DNA from: Anaerolineales bacterium UBA6668
GTDB taxonomy: Bacteria > Chloroflexota > Anaerolineae > Anaerolineales > UBA6668
Assembly: GCA_002455215.1 (NCBI GenBank)
Contig: DKKK01000069.1
Coordinates: 1 to 15,287, forward strand
Length of the DNA stretch: 15,287 nt
Direction of reading: 5' to 3'
Shown here: positions 1-6,993 of the stretch, piece after piece
Position numbering within the stretch: position 1 is the first letter of the stretch
Layout: the number at the start of each line of letters is the position of its first letter
The notes under the pieces: model-generated
Told to the model about the DNA's origin: nothing
Databases searched by the model: none
Seen by the model: only the letters and a program-made list of their open reading frames with translations
Translations under genes and position numbers: made by a program

Positions 1-27
1 AAAAAGAAAAATCCGCAATCTGTGACT

Positions 28-39
28 GTGCCGAGTATA
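28..39. repeat. Possible single arm of the dispersed GTGCCGAATAT palindromic repeat
   Basis: The string GTGCCGAGTATA differs at one position from the right arm of the palindrome at 13391-13436. No matching left arm is visible in the 27 bases upstream, so this is either the end of an element that begins outside the window or a chance match. Apart from this and the promoter at 140-168, I see no gene in bases 1-259. Confidence 0.3.
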
Positions 40-139
40 GCAAAAAATCTGTACCCTCTATGTCGAGATTTGCCTGTCCTTCGTTACCGACCTGAAATTT
101 TTCCGAAACTTTGAACCGCACCCTTACTTTCTCTTGTTC

Positions 140-168
140 TTGCGCTGATTTGAATTTTGTTAGATAAT
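140..168 (+). promoter_or_regulatory. Putative sigma-70-type promoter of the small lipoprotein gene
   Basis: A -35-like TTGCGC (140-145) and a -10-like GATAAT (163-168) are separated by 17 bp, the ideal spacing. Transcription would start near 175 and leave a 5' leader of about 85 nt before the ATG at 260. The same TTGCGC hexamer is found in the promoter proposed for the ABC importer at 9460. Confidence 0.5.
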
Positions 169-259
169 CATTTTGACGTAACCGTATTCTCGACAACCAC
201 ACTGGTTTGCCGAATCGTGCAAAAAGCACATGTTGTTTTGAAACAGGAGAGTAAAAAAA

Positions 260-694
260 ATGAAACGACTATTCCCGATTTTGCTAGTTGTCATGGCACT
301 AACTGCCGCCGTGTTGGCATGTAGTGCTGGTGGGCCGCCAACGGTGACCAAAGTAGAAATGTGCGAAGATGTGGTTGACAATTCCGAATGTGTCAATCCC
401 ACCACGACCATTAGCTCTAGCCAAGACCCCTTACACGCTTTGGTATCTATCTCGAACTTCACAGCAGAAAACCAATTGCAAGCCAAATGGTACGCCGTGG
501 ACGCAGTAGATGCGGCAGGCACCCCCTATACCGATGAAGAAATCACAGTGACTGACCACACACCGGGCGAAGGCAGTGGCACGATTGATTTCACCCTTGA
601 ATACGGCGATATTTGGCCCACTGGCTCCTATAAAGTAGAGATTTACCTAGACGGCACGCTTACTCAAACCGCCGAATTTGAGATTGTGCCATAA
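260..694 (+). CDS. Small Ig-like lipoprotein of unknown function
   Basis: This is a 144-residue secreted lipoprotein. It has a basic start (MKR), a hydrophobic helix to about residue 20 and a lipobox ending AVLAC, so Cys21 would be lipidated after signal peptidase II cleavage and the protein anchored outside the membrane. The mature part is rich in beta-strand patterns and ends with alternating hydrophobic residues around WPTGSYKVEIYLDG, followed by TAEFEIVP, as in the last strands of an immunoglobulin-like domain. Two cysteines after residue 30 (MCEDVVDNSEC) could form a disulfide. I do not recognise a named family. The start is supported by AGGAG at 245-249, about 10 nt before the ATG, one of only two good Shine-Dalgarno sites in the window. 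It stands alone, bounded downstream by the large inverted repeat at 720-830. Confidence 0.85.
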   Translation: MKRLFPILLVVMALTAAVLACSAGGPPTVTKVEMCEDVVDNSECVNPTTTISSSQDPLHALVSISNFTAENQLQAKWYAVDAVDAAGTPYTDEEITVTDHTPGEGSGTIDFTLEYGDIWPTGSYKVEIYLDGTLTQTAEFEIVP

Positions 695-719
695 AGTTTT
701 TCTGACAACAAGCGTTACC

Positions 720-830
720 AAACGGAACAGTTGCACACTCAACAAGGTCACAAATGATTCTTCCCTTTCTTGTAAGGGAAGAATGCGTAGCTCTTAAGCC
801 TGCTGAGTTGTCGCCCTAGCTGTTCCGTTT
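720..830 (+). other. 111-nt nested inverted-repeat element (structured RNA, terminator or small mobile repeat)
   Basis: Three nested pairs of arms are visible. The outer arms are AAACGGAACAG (720-730) and CTGTTCCGTTT (820-830), perfect over 11 bp. The middle arms, 737-747 and 799-808, pair at nine positions with one bulge and one mismatch. The inner hairpin is ATTCTTCCCTT (757-767) with AAGGGAAGAAT (774-784), perfect over 11 bp with a 6-nt loop. Together they fold into one long interrupted stem. T-rich sequence follows on the + strand, so it may end transcription of the lipoprotein gene. Its size and nesting exceed a simple terminator, and a non-coding RNA or a non-autonomous mobile element are alternatives. 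There is no coding potential inside. Confidence 0.55.
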
Positions 831-857
831 TGTATTTATTTTCTTGCACAGTAGGGG

Positions 858-863
858 TATAAT
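858..863 (+). promoter_or_regulatory. Consensus -10 box giving a probably leaderless mRNA
   Basis: A perfect TATAAT ends 9 bases before the ATG at 873. With the usual 6-7 nt between the -10 box and the start site, transcription would begin near 870, leaving only 2-4 nt of leader. No clear -35 hexamer is seen at the proper distance and there is no Shine-Dalgarno site. The box lies just after the 720-830 inverted repeat. Confidence 0.55.
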
Positions 864-872
864 GACCGCGCT

Positions 873-2039
873 ATGAAAACCAATCGCCACCTTATCCCCT
901 TTATCGCCATCGGTTGGCTCATCTTGCTGTCGGCTTGCCAAGCAAAAGCAGACCCCACGCCAGATACCAGCTCTGAACCTACAGCAGAAGTAAACCTAAC
1001 GACTGCCCCCCAGAATATCATTAAGGATGCTATCTTTGATGTCGAAACTTTTTCATCGGGCTTGGTATTCCCGCTTGACCTTGCTTTTGCTCAGGATGGC
1101 ACTTTTTTTGTGGCAGAGAAAAACGGAACCGTGCGCATCATTGATAAATCTGGCAACGCATCTGCTCCCGTCATTCAATTGACAAACATTGATATTTCCG
1201 GCGAGCGTGGCTTGCTGGGCATGGCTGTAGACCCCCACTACGAAGAAAACGGCTATATTTGGGTCTTCTACACACGTAAGGACGCATTGATTAACCGTAT
1301 CTCACGCTTTACTGTAAAAAATGGCACTGGGGAAGACGAGCAAATTGCTTTTGAATTTCCGATTGCTTTTGAAGGTTCTACTATTTTGAATGGCGGTGGT
1401 TTGGAATTTGGACCGGACGGCTACTTGTACATTGGAGCAGGCTCTACCAACAATTTTTATGCCGCCAATGACCCCAATTCGCCCAATGCCCGTATCCACC
1501 GTGTTGATGTTTCCAGTTTGCCCGCCAAACCCGCGCCGGATAATCCGGATCCCAACAGCACAGTTATTGCCAGCGGTTTGCGCAACATCTTCGACTTAGA
1601 TTTCCAACCCGTCACTGGGCGTTTGTACGCTTCTGAAAATGGCGGCGACTGTGATGACGAAATTGACTGGATTGAATTGGGTGGCAACTATGGCTGGCGC
1701 ACTGACCCGCTCTGCGAAGACAACAACTTGCCAGCAGATTATCCTTACAAGCGCCCCTTACTTTACTTTACCCCCACCATCAGCCCAACCGGCATCATGT
1801 TCTATGAAGGCGATATTTTCCCCGAATGGCAACACAATTTGTTCTATTGTAGCTGGCATGTGGGCAAGTTGATTCGCCTAGAAATGGGCACAGACCCCTT
1901 GACAATTGTACGTGCAGAGCGGATTGAAACAGGTACGGATAAACCCTGTTTGATTGATGCGGAAAGCGGTACGGACGGTTATATTTATTACACTGACGTG
2001 ACTAACATTTATCGCATTGTCCGCGCAAAAAACCAATAA
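873..2039 (+). CDS. Glucose/sorbosone dehydrogenase-family beta-propeller lipoprotein, catalytic His absent
   Basis: This 388-residue protein has a lipoprotein signal (hydrophobic residues 8-20, Cys22 in LLSAC) and a low-complexity linker before a six-bladed propeller of the soluble PQQ-glucose dehydrogenase type. Family landmarks in order are LAFAQDGTFFVAEKNG (about 70-85), ERGLLGMAVDPHYEENGYI (111-129), NGGGLEFGPDGYLYIG (173-188), GLRN (235-238, whose Arg-Asn contact PQQ in characterised members) and GGNYGW (270-275). In active members the third motif reads HxGG. Here the position is Leu172 (ILNGG), and the GD that normally follows LYIG is replaced by AGSTNN. It may therefore be a binding protein or have altered chemistry. 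The paralogue at 6994 keeps the His. It is probably monocistronic, with a hairpin at 2096. Confidence 0.85.
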   Translation: MKTNRHLIPFIAIGWLILLSACQAKADPTPDTSSEPTAEVNLTTAPQNIIKDAIFDVETFSSGLVFPLDLAFAQDGTFFVAEKNGTVRIIDKSGNASAPVIQLTNIDISGERGLLGMAVDPHYEENGYIWVFYTRKDALINRISRFTVKNGTGEDEQIAFEFPIAFEGSTILNGGGLEFGPDGYLYIGAGSTNNFYAANDPNSPNARIHRVDVSSLPAKPAPDNPDPNSTVIASGLRNIFDLDFQPVTGRLYASENGGDCDDEIDWIELGGNYGWRTDPLCEDNNLPADYPYKRPLLYFTPTISPTGIMFYEGDIFPEWQHNLFYCSWHVGKLIRLEMGTDPLTIVRAERIETGTDKPCLIDAESGTDGYIYYTDVTNIYRIVRAKNQ

Positions 2040-2095
2040 GGTTCATGCACTACTCGGAAAGGAAGATATAAAGGTTTTTTATTTATCTATCTTCG

Positions 2096-2129
2096 CCACA
2101 AAGCGGGTTGCAATAAACCTGCTTTGTGG
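2096..2129 (+). terminator. Strong hairpin after the first dehydrogenase-like gene
   Basis: The arms CCACAAAGCGGGTT (2096-2109) and AACCTGCTTTGTGG (2116-2129) pair over 14 bp with a single G-T pair and a 6-nt loop. Only a short TTT follows, so it is a moderate terminator candidate for the gene ending at 2039. A TTG at 2124 that could extend the next reading frame lies inside this stem, which argues for a later start of the glycosyltransferase. Confidence 0.5.
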
Positions 2130-2141
2130 TTTAATGTGAGA

Positions 2142-3836
2142 ATGTTCCGCGCTCTTATGGCTATTCTCAGTCCGCATAAAAATCGCACTTTTACCCTTAC
2201 GGAAAAAAGCGCAACGCCAGATTCGCCACGTATGCAGAATATCAAGCTTGCCGGGTATCATCTAAAGCTTCCAGCCTTCTTGTTCTCACCCGCCTTTGCC
2301 TTACTGGTATTGTATCTCTGTTGGCTGGCAGTCAGTTGCCCTTCCTTATTGACGTACCCCGTCCCACATAGCGATGAAGCGTGGTTCGGCTCAACTGGTG
2401 TAAGTATGCTCCAAAGTGGGCAAAATGAAGTGCTTATCTTTGGGGATACAAGCGGGCTTTACCGCAGTCAAACTGTTTGGCATTTGTTTGCGGTATTGAT
2501 GGGTGGATGGTTTCGCCTGTGGGGTGTTGGCTTTTTGCAGGCACGTTTGCTAAGCCTAACGGGAGCGGCATTGTGTGGTTTACTCGTGTATTGGTTTGCC
2601 AGTTTGCATTTTTCGCGTATTGGCGCTTGGCTTGCCACCGCGTTGTACCTGTTTTCATTGCGTATCCTATATACCAGCCACATGCTTCGCCCGGATGCTT
2701 GGGTGCAAATGTTAGGGTTTTCGACCTGGCTCGGGTATTTTCTCTGGCACAAACACCCCCGCATTTGGAAAGCGATCTTGCTGGGCTTTTTGTGTACAGC
2801 CATTATAGATTTATCGCCCATTGTGGTGTACTTTTCAGCAACGGCGGGTTTGTGGGCATTTGGCGAGAGTTGTTGGCGCAAAAAGTGGGGGCAAGCGGTT
2901 GCATTGGTGGGTGGGGCAATGCTTGGGCTGGGCTATTATTACATTGCCCAGATTTTACCCAATGCCAATGCTAGTTCCGAAATCGGTTCTGTTTTCTCTG
3001 CCTTCTCAGATGCCAATGCGTTTTCTTTTCTCACGAAGGGTTTCTGGCGCTACCTAAAAGAAGACCTGTTTGGTATTGTTTTTCTCACTGGCTTGTGGAA
3101 ACACTCGCGAGTTGCCCCTATCGAAACCCTTTTCTGGCTGGCAGGCTTATGCACTGCTATTTTCCGCCGCAAACACCTAGATTGGTTTTTGCTCAGCGCA
3201 GGCGGAATCTTGTGGCTAGGATTCTTGCTCCCGTATAAAGGGCTACACCATCTAACTGAGTTCGTGCCGTGGTTTAGTTTGCTCAGTGTGGGCTTTGCCA
3301 CTTGCCTAGCCGACACACTTGCCCAGCATTGGAAAAAACCGCAATGGCGGAATATCCTGCCCATTGGTTTGCTTTCCCCGCTTTTGTTTGCGTCTATTGT
3401 TGGGATGGCTCTGCTAGGGCAACGCAGTGCGCCCATCCGTTATGAGCGTGCCGCGGCAGAGATACGAGCGCTTTTGCCCGACCACCCCACCATCCTTGCA
3501 GAAGGTAGTTGGTATTGGTGGTTTCACGAAACGCCATTCACCACCGATGAGTATATTCGTTTGGTGCAAGACGGGTTTCCCGAACTTTCTGCACGCCAAG
3601 CATTAGAACGAGTCTTGCGCGACAGACAAATCAACACGCTTTTAGTAGATGAGCATTTTTCATTTCACCTGATCCCAGCGAACCAAAATCTACAAGACGA
3701 AATTGAGACGTATGTCGCCAACCATTGCACTCTGGCTGGGCAAGTTACCTTTCCTGGTTATGGAGTTGAGCATGGCGGACCCTTCGACAAAACCACCCGC
3801 GTCTATCACTGCTCCCCCCTGCCCCAAACCCCATGA
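2142..3836 (+). CDS. GT-C family integral membrane glycosyltransferase (PMT/ArnT-like)
   Basis: This is a multi-pass membrane protein of about 564 residues. After a short N-terminal tail, the first helix (about 48-66) is followed by an extracytoplasmic loop with PHSDEAWFG (75-83). That is the acidic DE motif of the PMT/ArnT-type (GT39/GT83) enzymes, which use polyprenyl-phosphate sugars and act on the outer face of the membrane. RPDAW (183-187) is a second loop motif, about ten hydrophobic segments follow, and a soluble C-terminal domain begins near residue 425. The acceptor cannot be predicted. Its stop codon overlaps the start of the next gene (ATGA), and that gene's product probably makes its lipid-linked donor. 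Start choice is uncertain: ATGs at 2142, 2157 and 2232 are possible, none with a Shine-Dalgarno site, and a TTG at 2124 lies within a hairpin. Confidence 0.8.
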   Translation: MFRALMAILSPHKNRTFTLTEKSATPDSPRMQNIKLAGYHLKLPAFLFSPAFALLVLYLCWLAVSCPSLLTYPVPHSDEAWFGSTGVSMLQSGQNEVLIFGDTSGLYRSQTVWHLFAVLMGGWFRLWGVGFLQARLLSLTGAALCGLLVYWFASLHFSRIGAWLATALYLFSLRILYTSHMLRPDAWVQMLGFSTWLGYFLWHKHPRIWKAILLGFLCTAIIDLSPIVVYFSATAGLWAFGESCWRKKWGQAVALVGGAMLGLGYYYIAQILPNANASSEIGSVFSAFSDANAFSFLTKGFWRYLKEDLFGIVFLTGLWKHSRVAPIETLFWLAGLCTAIFRRKHLDWFLLSAGGILWLGFLLPYKGLHHLTEFVPWFSLLSVGFATCLADTLAQHWKKPQWRNILPIGLLSPLLFASIVGMALLGQRSAPIRYERAAAEIRALLPDHPTILAEGSWYWWFHETPFTTDEYIRLVQDGFPELSARQALERVLRDRQINTLLVDEHFSFHLIPANQNLQDEIETYVANHCTLAGQVTFPGYGVEHGGPFDKTTRVYHCSPLPQTP

Positions 3837-4768
3837 GCGCGTTCACCCTTTCCATTGTCATTCCCGCCTACAATAGCGAAAAAAGTTTGCCCACATTGCT
3901 AGCTAGGCTAACCCAGGCATTGGACAATTATTCCCAAGCATATGAAGTGATTCTGGTCAATGATGGAAGCCGCGACAACACTTGGCAGGTGATTCGCACA
4001 TTGGCAGAACAATACCCCACCGTACGCGGTTTAGATATGATGCGCAATTTCGGACAACACAATGCGCTCTTAGCGGGCATCCGTTCTGCGCGATATGATG
4101 TGGTGGTAACAATGGATGATGACCTGCAAAACCCACCGGAAGAAATTTCGTTATTATTACAAAAACTGGCTGAAGGCTATGACGTGGTGTACGGCGCACG
4201 AGAAATGGAACAGCATGGCTTGTGGCGCAATCTGGCTTCGCAAGTGACAAAGCTCGCTCTAAAAAGCGCAATGGGGGTGGATATTGCCCGCCAAGTGAGT
4301 GCTTACCGCGCGTTTCGTACCCACTTACGCCAAGCATTTGAAACTTACCGCGGTCCCAATGTGTCTATTGATGTTTTGCTCACTTGGGCAACCACACGCT
4401 TTGGGGCTGTAACGGTCCGCCACGAAGCACGCACCGTTGGCACTTCAAATTATACCTTTCGCAAATTGTTCACCCATGCCATGAATATGATGACGGGTTT
4501 TAGTGTTTTACCCTTGCAATTTGCTAGCTGGGTAGGCATTAGCTTTGCATTTTTTGGCGGGTTGGTGTTGGTTTATGTAGTTGGACGATACCTAATTCAA
4601 GGGGTGAGCGTGCAAGGATTTGCCTTTTTGGCATCAACCATCGCCATTTTTTCTGGGGCACAACTTTTGGCGCTCGGTATCATTGGGGAGTACTTAGCGC
4701 GAATGCACTTTCGCATGATGGAGCGCCCCACCTACGTGATTCGAGAGACTACATTCAAGTCTGTATAA
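3833..4768 (+). CDS. Polyprenyl-phosphate glycosyltransferase, GT2 (ArnC/GtrB/DPM1-like)
   Basis: This 311-residue protein has a cytoplasmic GT-A catalytic domain and a membrane tail. The nucleotide-sugar pocket is marked by SIVIPAYNSEKSL (7-19) and VNDGSRDNTW (42-51). RNFGQHNALLAGI (71-83) is characteristic of the polyprenyl-phosphate subgroup, and MDDDLQNPPEE (94-104) holds the metal-binding DxD. Two long hydrophobic helices follow (about 226-255 and 262-285), as in GtrB and ArnC, and then a short basic tail. The family transfers a sugar from a nucleotide carrier to undecaprenyl-type phosphate; which sugar is not visible. Its ATG overlaps the TGA of the upstream GT-C gene, a strong sign of coupled translation and of a donor-maker/donor-user pair. 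Confidence 0.9.
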   Translation: MSAFTLSIVIPAYNSEKSLPTLLARLTQALDNYSQAYEVILVNDGSRDNTWQVIRTLAEQYPTVRGLDMMRNFGQHNALLAGIRSARYDVVVTMDDDLQNPPEEISLLLQKLAEGYDVVYGAREMEQHGLWRNLASQVTKLALKSAMGVDIARQVSAYRAFRTHLRQAFETYRGPNVSIDVLLTWATTRFGAVTVRHEARTVGTSNYTFRKLFTHAMNMMTGFSVLPLQFASWVGISFAFFGGLVLVYVVGRYLIQGVSVQGFAFLASTIAIFSGAQLLALGIIGEYLARMHFRMMERPTYVIRETTFKSV

Positions 4769-4812
4769 TTTTCCGCTTGCCTGCTTCCCTGTCTGTGCGT
4801 AAGAATTTCGAT

Positions 4813-5784
4813 ATGAATATTCCCGAATTAAATGTGTTGGTACTAGGTGTAGGGGGCAATGTGAGTCAAGGCATCCTGAAAGCGCTTGCCCTTGCCAAAC
4901 TACCCTGCCGGGTGGTAGGAGCGTGCGTTAGCCCGCAATCTGCCGGGTTATATCTGGTTCCCAAAGCCTATATTTCCCCATTTGCAAATGACCCCAACTT
5001 TTTGGACTGGCTGATTCGCATCTGCCACGCGGAACGGATTCATGCCATATTGTCAGGCACCGAACAGGTGTTGAGTGTCTTGGCGGAGAACTCTGCGGTG
5101 ATTCAAGCTGAATGTGGCGCTTTGCCGATTGTCAGCCCCCCTGAAATTTTGCGCATTGGTAATGACAAACTGGCAACCTGCGATTGGCTGGCGCAAAATG
5201 GCTTCAATTATCCGCAATATGCACTGGGTATTGACACAAACAGTTTACAAGCGCTGGTGAAGCAGGTCGGCTTCCCGCTGATTGCCAAGCCACGTTTTGG
5301 TAAGGGGTCACAAGGCATTTTTCACATTGAACAGATGGCTGACCTAGAAAAAGTGTCAGCTATGCCGGATTATTTGGTGCAGGAGTATCTGCCAGATGCT
5401 GAACATGAATATACATCTGGGTGTTTTAGCGACCGTTTTGGGCAAGTACGCGGTATCATTACTTTTCGGCGCGAATTACATGCCGGAACCAGTGTGTATG
5501 CCGAAGCGGGCGCGTACCCGCCCGTTCATGCCGAAGCGCTACGCATTGCCCAAGCCTTGCGCCCACTCGGTCCTTGCAATGTGCAGAGCCGCTTGCATCA
5601 GGGCAAAGCAGTATGCTTTGAAATTAATCTGCGTTTTTCAGGAACAACCCCAGCCCGTGCCCATTTTGGCTTTAACGATGTAGAATTGGCACTACGCCAC
5701 TATGTATTGGGTGAACCTGCAAGCGATTTGCCGGTTATCACCCGTGGCAAATTCGCCCGCTACTGGAACGAAGTGTATTTTTAA
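4813..5784 (+). CDS. ATP-grasp ligase, carbamoyl-phosphate-synthetase-like
   Basis: This 323-residue cytoplasmic enzyme forms an amide- or acyl-phosphate-type bond using ATP. The N-terminal pre-ATP-grasp domain begins with a glycine-rich loop, LGVGGNVSQGIL (11-22). The ATP-grasp domain shows IAKPRFGKGSQG (157-168, with Lys159 as nucleotide-binding lysine and a flexible glycine loop), the hinge LVQEYL (188-193) and the metal-binding FEINLRFSGT (269-278). GPCNVQ (253-258) resembles carbamoyl-phosphate synthetase. Related short proteins often sit in polysaccharide clusters. The WecE-like aminotransferase next door suggests, but does not prove, that it acylates an amino sugar or builds a small donor molecule. 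I chose ATG 4813 because the reading frame before it opens only at a TTG (4777) and the conserved fold begins right after this Met. Confidence 0.8.
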   Translation: MNIPELNVLVLGVGGNVSQGILKALALAKLPCRVVGACVSPQSAGLYLVPKAYISPFANDPNFLDWLIRICHAERIHAILSGTEQVLSVLAENSAVIQAECGALPIVSPPEILRIGNDKLATCDWLAQNGFNYPQYALGIDTNSLQALVKQVGFPLIAKPRFGKGSQGIFHIEQMADLEKVSAMPDYLVQEYLPDAEHEYTSGCFSDRFGQVRGIITFRRELHAGTSVYAEAGAYPPVHAEALRIAQALRPLGPCNVQSRLHQGKAVCFEINLRFSGTTPARAHFGFNDVELALRHYVLGEPASDLPVITRGKFARYWNEVYF

Positions 5785-5812
5785 CCCACTGGCTTAATCA
5801 ATACTTCACCAC

Positions 5813-5838
5813 CTATATTCGACACGCGCCGAATATAG
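5813..5838. repeat. 26-bp near-perfect palindrome of the ATATTCGGCAC family
   Basis: CTATATTCG (5813-5821) and CGAATATAG (5830-5838) form perfect 9-bp arms around the GC-rich centre ACACGCGC. It is the shortest copy of the repeat also seen near 9505 and 13391. It lies 18 bp before the aminotransferase ATG, so it could act as an operator or mRNA hairpin, or simply be a dispersed repeat. Confidence 0.6.
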
Positions 5839-5856
5839 CCCACTGCCCCTTCATTT

Positions 5857-6990
5857 ATGTACGACATTCCCTTTAACAAACCCTATTTTACCGGCATTGA
5901 ACCACACTATATCGAGCAAGCGATTGCCAGTGGTTGGATTTCGGGGGATGGTGCTTTTACCAAAAAATGTCATGCTTTGTTGGAAAGTTGGCTAGGCGTG
6001 CCGAAGGCATTGCTAACCACTTCCTGCACCCATGCGCTCGAAATGGCGGCATTGTTGGTAGATGTCCAACCCGGCGATGAAGTGATTGTGCCATCTTTTA
6101 CCTTTGTTTCCACTGTAAACGCCTTTGCATTACGTGGCGCAAAAATTGTCTTTGCAGATATCCGACCCGACACACTCAACTTAGATGAAGTACAACTCGA
6201 AAGCCTAATCACTCCGCGCACCAAGGCGATTGTGCCGGTTCACTATGCTGGCGTGGGATGTGAAATGACCCGTATTCTAGAGCTTGCCCAACCGCGTGGC
6301 GTTGCGGTCATTGAAGACAATGCGCACGGTCTGCTCGGCAAATACAAGGGGCAGTATTTGGGTACATTTGGCTGTTTGGCAACTCAAAGCTTCCATGAAA
6401 CCAAAAATTTTACTTGTGGTGAAGGGGGCGCACTGCTGATTAATGACCCCAATTATATTGAGTCTGCCGAAATTATCCGTGAAAAAGGCACCAATCGTAG
6501 CCGCTTCTTTCGCGGACAAGTGGATAAATATACGTGGGTAGGACTCGGCTCCAGCTATTTACCTTCGGAAGTGTTGGCGGCATTTTTATATGCTCAACTG
6601 GAGGCGCACCAGCAAATTCAAACGAAAAGGCACACGCTTTGGGAACGTTATGCCGAGTACTTGCCGGCATGGGCAGAAGCACAGGGCGCTCGCCTGCCGA
6701 TTGTCCCCGAACACTGCGAACAGCCTTACCACATGTTTTACCTGCTCTTGCCTAGCTTATCTGCTCGCACACATTTCATCAACACGCTAAAGGCACAGAG
6801 TATTCTAAGCGTTTTTCATTATTTGCCTTTAAATGCTTCTCCGATGGGGCAAACTTTTGGCGCAAAGCTCGGCGACTGTCCTGTAACTGAAGACATCAGT
6901 GACCGTTTGGTACGTCTGCCTTTTTACAACGACTTGCAAGAAAACGAGCAACTGCGCGTAATTGATGCCATTCAACGTATTCAACTCTAA
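5857..6990 (+). CDS. wecE: dTDP-4-amino-4,6-dideoxygalactose transaminase (WecE/RffA type)
   Basis: This 377-residue PLP enzyme of the DegT/DnrJ/EryC1 family matches enterobacterial WecE along its whole length: IPFNKPYFTG at the start, SGDGAFTKKC (29-38), LLTTSCTHALEMAALL, QPGDEVIVPSFTFVSTVNAF (71-90), IVPVHYAGVGCEM (125-137), VIEDNAHG (151-158, Asp154 facing the pyridine nitrogen) and SFHETKNFTCGEGG (178-191, Lys183 as Schiff-base lysine), then EIIREKGTNRSRFFRGQVDK. WecE aminates dTDP-4-keto-6-deoxyglucose with glutamate to give dTDP-Fuc4N, a precursor for surface glycans. The genes for making the keto-sugar (rfbA and rfbB type) are not in the window. The start is ATG 5857; no Shine-Dalgarno site is present. 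The next gene begins 3 nt after its stop. Confidence 0.92.
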   Translation: MYDIPFNKPYFTGIEPHYIEQAIASGWISGDGAFTKKCHALLESWLGVPKALLTTSCTHALEMAALLVDVQPGDEVIVPSFTFVSTVNAFALRGAKIVFADIRPDTLNLDEVQLESLITPRTKAIVPVHYAGVGCEMTRILELAQPRGVAVIEDNAHGLLGKYKGQYLGTFGCLATQSFHETKNFTCGEGGALLINDPNYIESAEIIREKGTNRSRFFRGQVDKYTWVGLGSSYLPSEVLAAFLYAQLEAHQQIQTKRHTLWERYAEYLPAWAEAQGARLPIVPEHCEQPYHMFYLLLPSLSARTHFINTLKAQSILSVFHYLPLNASPMGQTFGAKLGDCPVTEDISDRLVRLPFYNDLQENEQLRVIDAIQRIQL

Positions 6991-6993
6991 CTT

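Noticed and set aside
160..522. 120-codon minus-strand frame opposite the small lipoprotein
   Set aside because: It is antisense to a gene with a good signal peptide, lipobox and Shine-Dalgarno site, and has low-complexity Ser/Thr composition typical of shadow frames.
2124..2141. TTG-initiated extension of the GT-C glycosyltransferase
   Set aside because: The TTG lies inside a 14-bp terminator-like stem and has no ribosome site; ATG 2142 or later is more likely.
4777..4812. TTG-initiated extension of the ATP-grasp gene
   Set aside because: The extra residues are not part of the fold, which begins just after ATG 4813.
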